Source: an uncultured Paracoccaceae bacterium
GTDB lineage: Bacteria; Pseudomonadota; Alphaproteobacteria; Rhodobacterales; Rhodobacteraceae
Assembly (NCBI GenBank): GCA_938028765.1
Contig: CALIZF010000015.1
Coordinates: 62,001-126,000, forward strand
Length of the DNA: 64,000 nt
Direction of reading: 5' to 3'
The notes beneath the pieces were generated by a model, which saw nothing but the letters and a program-made list of their open reading frames with translations, searched no databases and was not told the DNA's origin. This document shows, piece by piece, positions 1-7,312 of the stretch (the first letter of the stretch is position 1; each line of letters starts with the position of its first letter). A program made the position numbers and the translations under genes.

Positions 1-55
1 CTTGCGGCCGGCAGGGCGCAGGGCCATGTCACGCCGGCTATCGGAGATTTCGCGC

Positions 56-1612
56 ATGGTCGCCATCGCCCGCCGCCTGATCCTCGCCGCCCCGGCGGCA
101 CTCGTCCTGACCGCCTTCGCACCCGCCGCCGCGGCGCAGACGCCCTTCACCTTCGCGGCACTGATCGAGGATGCCCGCGCCCGCGCCGCGGCGCCCTACG
201 CGCCGACGCCCGTGCCCGCGCCCGCGGTGCTGGACCGGATCGACTACGACGCGCACTGGCGCATCCGCTACCGGCCAGAGGCGACGGTCATGGCGGGGAA
301 CGTGCCCCTCCGGTTCTTCCACCTCGGCACCTATTTCCGCCAGCCCGTGGCGATCCATACCCTGGCGGACGGCATTGCCACGCCGGTCGCCTACGACCCT
401 GCCATGTGGGACATTCCCGAGGGCAGCCCTGCCCGCGATCTGCCGGCGGACGCGGGGTTTGCCGGCTTCCGCGTGATGCGTCCCGGCCCGGCGCCCGACT
501 GGCTGAGCTTCCTCGGCGCGTCCTACTTCCGGGCGGACGGGCCCTTGGCGCAGTACGGGCTGTCGGCGCGCGGGCTTGCGCTCGACACCGGCCTGTCCGC
601 GCCCGAAGAGTTCCCGCGCTTCACCGCCTTCTGGATCGGCGAGGGGCCGGGCGGCGGCGCCGGCGACGTCACCGTGCACGCAAGCCTCGACAGCGAAAGC
701 GTCGCGGGCGCCTACCGGTTCGACATCGTCCACACCGAAGGGCAAGGTCAGGTGATGGAGGTCGAGGCGCATCTCTTCTTCCGCCGCACGCCGGAACGGG
801 TGGGAATCGCCCCCCTCACCTCGATGTTCTGGTATGCCGAATCGAACCGTTTCGCCGCGATGGACTGGCGCCCCGAGGTGCACGACACCGACGGGCTGAT
901 GATGCTGACCGGCGCGGGCGAGGCGATCTGGCGCCCGCTGAACAACCCGCCGCGGGTAGTGACCTCGAGCTTTGCCGACACCAATCCCCGCGGCTTCGGC
1001 CTGATGAAGCGCGACCGCAGCTTCGCGAACTACCAGGACGACGGGGTGTTCTACGAGAAGCGCCCCTCGGTCTGGATCGAGCCCCTCGGCGACTGGGGGG
1101 CGGGCGCGGTTCACCTGGTCGAAATCCCGACCGACGACGAGGTCTTCGACAACATCGTCGCCTTCTGGACCCCTGCGACGCCACCCCGGCCCGGCGACCA
1201 CCTGACCTTCCGCTACCGGATGCACTGGGGCCTCGACGCGCCGACCGAACCGCTGGCGGTCGCGCGGACGGTCAACACCTTCATCGGCCACGGCGGCCGG
1301 CCGGGCCAGCGCCCCCGTCCCGAGGACACGGTCAAGGTGGTGATCGACTTCGAGGGCGGCCAGATCGCCGGGTTCGGGCAGGGCATGGGCGTGGAACCCG
1401 TGATCACCGCTCCGGCGGGGGTGGAGATCGTGAACCCCTACGCCCTGCCGGTCCGCGGCACCGCCCGCTGGCGGCTGGTGTTTGACCTGAAGGCGCCGCC
1501 CGGCACCGGCACGGCGGACCTGCGCGCCTATCTTGCGCGCGACGGCAGGGCGCTGACGGAAACCTGGCTGGGCCAGATTCACCCCGACCAGATCCGCGCC
1601 CTGCGCCGCTAG
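56..1612 (+). CDS. opgG: Periplasmic glucan biosynthesis protein (MdoG/OpgG family)
   Basis: About 518 aa, the usual length for the OpgG/OpgD family, which acts in the periplasm on osmoregulated beta-glucan backbones. A hydrophobic N-terminal signal (residues 1-28) ends in an Ala-rich stretch before QTPFTF. The family core follows: FHLGTYFRQPV early, and a C-terminal immunoglobulin-like region after about residue 400 with VVIDFEGG. I chose the ATG at 56 because GGAG lies at 43-46 with a 9-nt gap and it begins the signal peptide; an in-frame ATG at 26 is possible. The frame stays open to the window edge, so the region before 26 cannot be judged. No OpgH glucosyltransferase partner is visible, though it could lie upstream. 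OpgG versus OpgD cannot be decided by eye. Confidence 0.9.
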   Translation: MVAIARRLILAAPAALVLTAFAPAAAAQTPFTFAALIEDARARAAAPYAPTPVPAPAVLDRIDYDAHWRIRYRPEATVMAGNVPLRFFHLGTYFRQPVAIHTLADGIATPVAYDPAMWDIPEGSPARDLPADAGFAGFRVMRPGPAPDWLSFLGASYFRADGPLAQYGLSARGLALDTGLSAPEEFPRFTAFWIGEGPGGGAGDVTVHASLDSESVAGAYRFDIVHTEGQGQVMEVEAHLFFRRTPERVGIAPLTSMFWYAESNRFAAMDWRPEVHDTDGLMMLTGAGEAIWRPLNNPPRVVTSSFADTNPRGFGLMKRDRSFANYQDDGVFYEKRPSVWIEPLGDWGAGAVHLVEIPTDDEVFDNIVAFWTPATPPRPGDHLTFRYRMHWGLDAPTEPLAVARTVNTFIGHGGRPGQRPRPEDTVKVVIDFEGGQIAGFGQGMGVEPVITAPAGVEIVNPYALPVRGTARWRLVFDLKAPPGTGTADLRAYLARDGRALTETWLGQIHPDQIRALRR

Positions 1613-1695
1613 CGGCCTGCCGGCACGGCAACGTGACCGCGGCGCGGGGCCCGCCCCCGTGACGCGCCCGATGGACGCGGCTATGGCTTGCGGAC

Positions 1696-2442
1696 ATGTT
1701 CGGGATCGACATCTTCGATGCAGCCCTCCTGCCGGCGGTGGCAGTCGCCCTCGCCGCCGGGATGCTGTCGTTCCTCAGCCCCTGCGTCCTGCCGATCGTG
1801 CCGCCCTACCTGGCCTACATGGGCGGGATCGGGGTGGACGAGATGCGCGGGCGCGGCCGGGTGCGCGTCCTCTTGCCGGCGGCGTTCTTCGTCCTCGGCC
1901 TGTCCACGGTGTTCCTGTTCCTGGGCTTCGCCGCCTCAGCCTTCGGCGCGGCCTTCCTTGCCCGTGCGGACTGGTTCAACACCGTCGCCGGCATCGCCGT
2001 GATGGCCTTCGGCGCGCACTTCCTGGGCATCATCCGGCTGCCCTTCCTCGAGCGGGAGGCGCGGCTGGACGGCGGCGACCGGGGCGGATCGGCCTTCGGG
2101 GCCTATGTGCTGGGCCTAGCCTTCGCCTTCGGCTGGACGCCCTGCATCGGCCCGATCCTGGGCGCGATCCTCTCGCTTGCGGCCAACGAGGCCAGCATCG
2201 CGCGCGGCACAGCGCTGCTTGGCGTCTACGCGCTCGGCCTCGGCCTGCCGTTCCTCGCGGTTGCGGCCTTCTTCCCGCGCGCGGGCGGGCTGATGGCGTT
2301 CCTGAAGCGGAACATGGACCGGGTGACGCGGCTCATGGGCCTTCTCCTCTGGTCGGTGGGCCTTCTGATGCTGACCGGCGGGTTTTCGGCCTTCTCGTGG
2401 TGGCTGCTCGAGGCGTTTCCGGCGCTCGGCCGGATCGGCTAG
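1696..2442 (+). CDS. ccdA: Cytochrome c biogenesis protein CcdA (DsbD transmembrane family)
   Basis: A 248-aa, almost wholly hydrophobic protein with about six membrane segments. Two conserved cysteines sit in the family motifs SPCVLP (near residue 31) and TPCIGP (near residue 152). CcdA passes reducing equivalents from cytoplasmic thioredoxin across the membrane for cytochrome c maturation or other periplasmic thiol reduction. No Shine-Dalgarno is obvious before the ATG. A weak promoter-like pair (GTGACG at 1659-1664, TATGGC at 1682-1687) would put transcription start close to the ATG. It follows opgG by 83 bases. Family assignment is secure; the exact thiol client is not known. Confidence 0.92.
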   Translation: MFGIDIFDAALLPAVAVALAAGMLSFLSPCVLPIVPPYLAYMGGIGVDEMRGRGRVRVLLPAAFFVLGLSTVFLFLGFAASAFGAAFLARADWFNTVAGIAVMAFGAHFLGIIRLPFLEREARLDGGDRGGSAFGAYVLGLAFAFGWTPCIGPILGAILSLAANEASIARGTALLGVYALGLGLPFLAVAAFFPRAGGLMAFLKRNMDRVTRLMGLLLWSVGLLMLTGGFSAFSWWLLEAFPALGRIG

Positions 2443-2493
2443 GTCCATACTTCCGCCCGATTCGCCTGCAATCCTGCACGGCGGAGGGCAGGC

Positions 2494-3708
2494 ATGACCG
2501 ACACGATCGCGCGCGTCCGTAATCGGCGGGTGTTCTACATCCCCGGCTACGACCCCTTCCATCCTCGCCGCTACCGCGAGCTTTACCGCACGGAAAGTGC
2601 GGCACAGGCGGCGCTTTCGGGCTACACGCTTGCCGTGCGCGCCGCCGAGGGGAACGGCCACGCCTGGACCGTCAAGGCCGAGATCGAGGGCGCGCGGACC
2701 CGAACCGTGGTCGAGGTGCTGACCTGGTCCGACATCGTGAAGGCCTCGATGGCGCAGGGGATCCTTGCCACCTACGGGCAGATGCTGGCGGCCATCGCGG
2801 CCTATTTCGGCTCGGGCGCGGTGTTCCGGCTGGCCCGGCTGCGCAAGGGACCGATCCTTGCCGGGTTCTATCCCGTGGGCATGCTGATCCTTCAGGGGCT
2901 GTCGGCGGCCCTGGCGGCCTGGGCGGCCTGGGCGCTGACCTCGCCCGTTCTGCCGGGCTGGGCCGCGGGGCCCGTGGCACTCGGCGCGGCCTGGGGAACG
3001 CTGCGGCTGTGGCGGCGAGCCGACCGGCACCTCTTCGTCTACTACCTGATGCACGACCTCGCCTTCACCGCAAAGGACGGCGGCGCCTATCCGCCGGAAC
3101 TCGAGGCGCGGCTGGCCGACTTCCGGCGCCGGGTGCAGGCGGCGCTGGCCGAGGGCGCCGACGAGGTGCTGGTGGTCGGCCATTCGACCGGCGCGCACCT
3201 CTCAGTGTCGGTCGTGGCCGACGTGCTGCGGGCGGGCGCACCGGCAGGGCCCGCGCTGTCGCTTCTGACGCTCGGCCAGTCGGTGCCGATGGCGTCGTTC
3301 CTGCCGCGGGCCGACCGGCTGCGCGCCGACCTGCGGCTCCTCGCGGCGTCGGACCGGATCGTCTGGGTGGACGTGACCGCCCCCGGCGACGGCTGCGCCT
3401 TCGCGCTGTGCGATCCGGTCGCGGTCACCGGCGTGGCGCCGCCCGACAAGCGCTGGCCGCTGGTGCTGTCGTGCGCCTTCACGCAGACGCTTCGCCCGGC
3501 AACCTGGGCGCGCCTGCGCCGCCGCTATTTCCGGCTGCACTTCCAGTATCTCTGCGCCTTCGACAACCTGCCCGGATCGCCCGGCGACTACGATTATTTC
3601 CGCATCACCGCCGGCCCCCGGACGCTCGGCGACCGCCTTGCCGGCCGCGCGCCGTCGAGAAGCCGGATCGAGACGCCGACCTCCGGCTATACCTCGCGCG
3701 CCGCATGA
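2494..3708 (+). CDS. Membrane-associated alpha/beta-hydrolase-like protein
   Basis: A 404-aa protein of unnamed family. The N-terminus contains FYIPGYDPFHPRRYRELY, resembling the oxyanion-loop start of an alpha/beta hydrolase. Two hydrophobic segments lie at about residues 128-172. A nucleophile-elbow motif, VVGHSTGAH (near residue 230), has the G-x-S-x-G pattern. A late histidine occurs in RLHFQYLCAFDN. The ATG has a good GGAGG upstream (about 2483-2487). The stop overlaps the start of the next gene in ATGA, so it is probably translationally coupled to the P450. I infer a membrane-bound esterase or lipase acting on the same lipid-like substrate as the P450. The substrate is unknown and the catalytic acid was not identified. 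Confidence 0.75.
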   Translation: MTDTIARVRNRRVFYIPGYDPFHPRRYRELYRTESAAQAALSGYTLAVRAAEGNGHAWTVKAEIEGARTRTVVEVLTWSDIVKASMAQGILATYGQMLAAIAAYFGSGAVFRLARLRKGPILAGFYPVGMLILQGLSAALAAWAAWALTSPVLPGWAAGPVALGAAWGTLRLWRRADRHLFVYYLMHDLAFTAKDGGAYPPELEARLADFRRRVQAALAEGADEVLVVGHSTGAHLSVSVVADVLRAGAPAGPALSLLTLGQSVPMASFLPRADRLRADLRLLAASDRIVWVDVTAPGDGCAFALCDPVAVTGVAPPDKRWPLVLSCAFTQTLRPATWARLRRRYFRLHFQYLCAFDNLPGSPGDYDYFRITAGPRTLGDRLAGRAPSRSRIETPTSGYTSRAA

Positions 3709-5057
3709 TCCCGCCCAAGCCCGCCGCGCGGCCCGACCGGGTCAGCCTTTGGCGATACCTGCGTCTCTTCCGCGCCGACATCCTGTCGGCCCAGCCCGCG
3801 AAGCTCTACCGCGCCTGGATGGCCGAGTTCCGCACGCCCTTTTTCCGGTCCTACCTCTGCAACGATCCCGCCCTGGTGCGGCTGGTGCTGAACGACCGGC
3901 CCGACGATTTCCCGAAGTCCGACCGCATCCGCGAAGGGCTGGCACCCCTTCTCGGCCGTTCGGTGTTCGTCACGAACGGCGACGAGTGGAAACGCCAGCG
4001 CCGCATCATCGACCCCGCCTTCGAGGGTGGCCGGCTGCGCGACACCTTCCCCGCGATGCTCGACGCCGCCAGCGCGGCCGTCGCCCGCCTGGCCGCCCGC
4101 GCCTCGGGCCCGATCGAGATCGAGGCCGAGGCCAGCCACGCCGCCGCCGACGTGATCTTCCGCACCCTGTTCTCCATCCCGATCGACCACCACGTCGCGG
4201 CGGCGGTCTTCGAGCGTTTCCGCGCCTACCAGCGCACCCAGCCGATCCTGAACCTCGCGGCCTTCCTGCCGCTGCCGCACTGGGTCCCGCGCGCGCACCG
4301 GCGGGCGACGCGCGACGCCGCCGCCGCGATCCGCCGCCTGATCGCCGATCTGACCGAGGCCCGGATGGCCGAGATCGCGGCAGGCACCGCACCCGACGAC
4401 CTCGCAACCAAGATCATGACGACCGCCGATCCCGTCACGGGCGCCCGTTTCGACACGGCCGAGATGGTCGATCAGGTCGCGATCTTCTTCCTTGCGGGGC
4501 ACGAAACCTCGGCCTCGGCGCTCGCCTGGGGCCTCTACCTTCTGGCGACGAACCCCGCCGCGCAGGACCGCGTCGCGGAGGAGGCGCGCACCTTCGCCGC
4601 CGACCCGTCCTTCGCGGCGCTCGCGCGGCTGCGCTTCACCCGCGACGTGTTCCGCGAAACCCTGCGCCTCTACCCGCCGGTGCCGATGATGGTGCGGCAG
4701 ACCACGCGGGACGAAACCTTCCGCGGCCGGCCCGTGCGGCCCGGCGCGCAGATCGTTCTGTCGCCCTGGCACCTGCACCGCCACGAACGGCTGTGGGCCG
4801 ATCCCGACGCCTTCGACCCCGACCGCTGGAGCCGCGCCGATGCCCGCGCCAGCGCGCGCGATGCCTACCTGCCGTTCTCGGCCGGCCCCCGCGTGTGCAC
4901 CGGCGCGGGCTTCGCCATGGCCGAAGGGGTGCTGCTGCTCGCCCGGATCGTCGCGGCCTTCCGGCTCGTGCCCGACGGGCCGCCGCCCGTCCCGGTCGCC
5001 CACCTGACCGTCCGCGCCCGCGACGGCATCCGGCTGCGGCTCGATCCGCGGGCATGA
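3705..5057 (+). CDS. Cytochrome P450
   Basis: A 450-aa soluble bacterial P450. All diagnostic motifs are readable: I-helix AGHETSASAL (near residue 266), K-helix ExxR in FRETLRLYPP, and the heme-binding loop FSAGPRVCTGAGFA with the cysteine thiolate ligand (near residue 394). There is no N-terminal membrane anchor. Start ATG 3705 overlaps the stop of the hydrolase-like gene (ATGA), which fixes the start and implies co-expression. Sequence style (PVPMMVRQTTRDE after ExxR) is that of CYP families acting on fatty acids, terpenoids or steroids; the substrate cannot be predicted. No ferredoxin or ferredoxin reductase gene is adjacent, so electron donors must be encoded elsewhere. Confidence 0.93.
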   Translation: MIPPKPAARPDRVSLWRYLRLFRADILSAQPAKLYRAWMAEFRTPFFRSYLCNDPALVRLVLNDRPDDFPKSDRIREGLAPLLGRSVFVTNGDEWKRQRRIIDPAFEGGRLRDTFPAMLDAASAAVARLAARASGPIEIEAEASHAAADVIFRTLFSIPIDHHVAAAVFERFRAYQRTQPILNLAAFLPLPHWVPRAHRRATRDAAAAIRRLIADLTEARMAEIAAGTAPDDLATKIMTTADPVTGARFDTAEMVDQVAIFFLAGHETSASALAWGLYLLATNPAAQDRVAEEARTFAADPSFAALARLRFTRDVFRETLRLYPPVPMMVRQTTRDETFRGRPVRPGAQIVLSPWHLHRHERLWADPDAFDPDRWSRADARASARDAYLPFSAGPRVCTGAGFAMAEGVLLLARIVAAFRLVPDGPPPVPVAHLTVRARDGIRLRLDPRA

Positions 5058-5100
5058 CCCCGGCACGAAGTCAGGCCGGGCGCGCCCGCTTCCCCCGTCG

Positions 5101-5160
5101 CGACCGACTTCATCTTGTCCGAAATACTCCGGGGTCCGGGGCAGCGCCCCGGGGCGTGCG
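5101..5160. repeat. Intergenic palindromic element, possible metF terminator
   Basis: Between the convergent P450 and metF genes lies CATCTTGTCCGAAATACTCC followed by a strong hairpin: CCGGGGC (5136-5142), loop AGC, GCCCCGG (5146-5152). A related arrangement (TGTCC, six bases, then TCCTCGGGG and a GC hairpin) occurs at 14516-14580. I believe such elements are common between Rhodobacterales genes, from memory and not checked here. It probably ends transcription on one or both strands. Confidence 0.5.
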
Positions 5161-5179
5161 CGCGGGCCGGGGGCGTGCG

Positions 5180-6046
5180 TCAGGCCACCTTCTCGAGCAC
5201 CACCGGCGGCGTCACGCCGAGCGCGTGGCACACGTCGCGCGTCAGGTGCGGGCGGTTCAACGTGTAGAAATGCAGATCCTCCACCCCTTCCGAAAGGAGC
5301 CGGTCGCACAGCTCGGTGCAGACGGCGACCGCCAGCAGCTCCGCGCGCCCGTCGCGTGCGGCCGCAGCGAAGGCGTCCTCCATCCACTGCGGCACCGACG
5401 CGCCGCAGCGGCGGGCGAACCGCGCCGCGCCGTCCCAGTTCTCGATCGGCAGGATGCCGGGGATCACCGGCGCCGCGATCCCCGCCGCCGCGCAGGCGTC
5501 GCGGAAGCGCAGGAAGGTCTCGGCCTCGAAGAAGAACTGCGTGATGGCCGAAGATGCGCCAGCATCGATCTTGCGCTTCAGCCAGGCGACATCGGCGGCG
5601 GTGTCGGCCGATTCGGGGTGCGGTTCGGGGTAGGCGCCGACGCGCACCTTGAACCGGCCGGTTTCCGCCAACGCCGCCACCAGTTCCACCGACGAGGCGA
5701 AACCGTCGGGATGCGGCTCGAACCGCCCCGCCCCCTTCGGCGGATCGCCGCGAAGCGCCACGATCTCGCGCACGCCGGCCTTCGCGTAGGCCTCGGCGAT
5801 GGCCATCGTCTCGGCCCGGGTCTGCTCCACGCAGGTCAGGTGCGCTGCGACGTTCAGCCCCCAGTTGCGTCCCAGCACCTCGACTGCCTCGTGCGTCAGC
5901 GCCCGCGTGGTGCCGCCTGCGCCATAGGTCACGCTGACGAAGCCGGGGCGCAGGGGGGCCAGCACCTGCACCGTCTCCCACAGGCGGAAGGACGCATCGA
6001 GCGTTTTCGGCGGGAAGAACTCGAACGAGATGCGCGGTGCGGGCAT
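5180..6046 (-). CDS. metF: Methylenetetrahydrofolate reductase
   Basis: A 288-aa TIM-barrel flavoprotein reducing 5,10-methylene-THF to 5-methyl-THF, the methyl donor for methionine synthesis. Visible family features are the N-terminal ISFEFFPPKT, SVTYGAGG, a catalytic-region glutamate in the FEFFPPKT stretch, LRGDPP, and PGILPI later. I chose the start at 6046 because GAAGGAG lies a few bases upstream; an ATG at 6079 would add 11 non-conserved residues. It is divergent from metR with 81 bases between starts, containing a MetR-like palindrome, so methionine-responsive control by MetR is likely. Confidence 0.95.
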   Translation of the reverse strand: MPAPRISFEFFPPKTLDASFRLWETVQVLAPLRPGFVSVTYGAGGTTRALTHEAVEVLGRNWGLNVAAHLTCVEQTRAETMAIAEAYAKAGVREIVALRGDPPKGAGRFEPHPDGFASSVELVAALAETGRFKVRVGAYPEPHPESADTAADVAWLKRKIDAGASSAITQFFFEAETFLRFRDACAAAGIAAPVIPGILPIENWDGAARFARRCGASVPQWMEDAFAAAARDGRAELLAVAVCTELCDRLLSEGVEDLHFYTLNRPHLTRDVCHALGVTPPVVLEKVA

Positions 6047-6090
6047 GGTGCGACTCCTTCTGTCGCCCTCTTGTGGCATCGTCGCCTGCG

Positions 6091-6119
6091 TGAGACAAAC
6101 TCATAATCTTCAAGTTTGA
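6091..6119. promoter_or_regulatory. Candidate MetR operator between metF and metR
   Basis: TGAGACAAACTCA (6091-6103) is a 4-5-4 palindrome close to the published MetR consensus TGAA-N5-TTCA. A second small palindrome, TCAAGTTTGA, follows at 6110-6119. Both lie between divergent metF and metR, where a LysR-type regulator usually binds. Binding is inferred from position and resemblance only. Confidence 0.6.
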
Positions 6120-6127
6120 CATGAGGT

Positions 6128-7036
6128 ATGTTCATGCATATCGAGCTGCGCCACCTGCGGACGATCCGGGCGATCCACGAGGCCGGCGGCCTCGCCCGTG
6201 CGGCGGAGGTGCTGCACATGACCCAGTCGGCGCTGAGCCATCAGGTGAAGGGTCTCGAGGACCAGGCGGGGGTAGAGCTGTTCGTCCGCCGGGCGAAACC
6301 GCTGCGGCTGTCGCCCGCCGGCTTGCGGATGCTGCGCGCGGCCGAGCGGGTGCTGCCCGAGATCGCCGCGCTGGAAGAGGAATTCCGCGCGCTCCGGCAG
6401 GGCAAGACGGGGCGGCTGCACATCGCGATCGAGTGCCACGCCTGTTTCGACTGGCTGTTTCCGGTGCTCGGCCAGTTCCGCCACGCCTGGCCCGAGGTGG
6501 ATGTGGACATCCGCCCCGGACTGGCCTTCGCGGCACTGCCCGCTCTTGTGCGCGAGGAGGTGGACGTGGTGATCTCGTCCGACCCCGAGACGATCGAGGG
6601 CGTGGTGTTCAACCCGCTCTTCGACTACGAGCCCCGCTTCGTCGCCGCCGCCGGCAATCCGCTGGCCGCCAAGGCGGAAATCGCGGCCGAGGATTTCCGC
6701 GACCAGGTGCTGATCGCCTATCCGGTGGACCGGTCGCGCCTTGACGTGTTCACCGAGCTGCTGGCGCCGGCGCGGGTGGAGCCGCGGGCCATCCGGCCGG
6801 TGGAGCTGACGGCGGTGATCCTGATGCTGGTCGCGGCCGACCGGGGGGTGGCGGTGCTGCCCGACTGGGTGCTGCGCGAGGTGCGCACGAACGCGGATTA
6901 CGTCACCCGACCGCTGGCCGGCCGGCCGGTGAAGCGGCTCTATGCCGCCACCCGGATCGAGGATGCCACAAGGCCCTACATGGCGCAGTTCCTGCGCCTG
7001 GCACGCACCGAGCCGGTCAAGCTCCAACGGGACTGA
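6128..7036 (+). CDS. metR: LysR-family transcriptional regulator, MetR type
   Basis: A 302-aa LysR-type regulator. The N-terminal winged helix-turn-helix covers residues 1-62 (LRHLRTIRAIHEAGGLARAA, TQSALSHQVKGLE). The effector-binding domain includes IAIECHACFDWL and VVISSDPE, close to MetR, which senses homocysteine. Its position divergent from metF supports MetR. Two starts are possible: ATG 6128 and ATG 6134 (MHIELRHL); the latter matches usual LysR N-termini equally well. It probably activates metF, and perhaps the homocysteine methyltransferase at 17 kb, and represses itself. Confidence 0.9.
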   Translation: MFMHIELRHLRTIRAIHEAGGLARAAEVLHMTQSALSHQVKGLEDQAGVELFVRRAKPLRLSPAGLRMLRAAERVLPEIAALEEEFRALRQGKTGRLHIAIECHACFDWLFPVLGQFRHAWPEVDVDIRPGLAFAALPALVREEVDVVISSDPETIEGVVFNPLFDYEPRFVAAAGNPLAAKAEIAAEDFRDQVLIAYPVDRSRLDVFTELLAPARVEPRAIRPVELTAVILMLVAADRGVAVLPDWVLREVRTNADYVTRPLAGRPVKRLYAATRIEDATRPYMAQFLRLARTEPVKLQRD

Positions 7037-7284
7037 CGGAAACCCCGTCGGCGCGGATCGCCCCGGCCGTTGCCGTGAAGGTGGCGCGCCCGCCGCCTCG
7101 CGCACGCGGCCCGGCGGCGCGGCCGGGCCGGCGGGCGAAAGCGTCAGGCGGCCGACCCGTTCCGCGGTGGTTGCGCGCACAGGCAGCCGACCTTGGCCCG
7201 ACCCGAAAGCGGCCCGGCGCGGGACGACCCGAGGCCCTTCCCTGGCGGCCCTGTGCCGCGCCATGCCTGCGATGGCACAGACCT

Positions 7285-7306
7285 CCCCCCGCTGTCGGGC
7301 GGGGGG
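7285..7306 (-). terminator. GC hairpin just downstream of rne
   Basis: CCCCCCGC (7285-7292), a six-base loop and GCGGGGGG (7299-7306) form an 8-bp stem seven bases after the rne stop. There is no T-tract, so termination is plausible but not proven. Confidence 0.4.
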
Positions 7307-7312
7307 GCTGCC

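Noticed and set aside
38-1582. Long open frame antisense to opgG
   Set aside because: It is the mirror of a confident gene in GC-rich DNA; its product is Arg/His/Pro-rich with no family features.
6116-6121. TTGACA just before metR as a plus-strand promoter
   Set aside because: Its -10 would fall inside metR and the start would cut off the helix-turn-helix.
3687-6122. An 811-codon minus-strand frame across metF and the P450
   Set aside because: It runs antisense to the P450 and in the wrong frame over metF; both of those carry intact family motifs.
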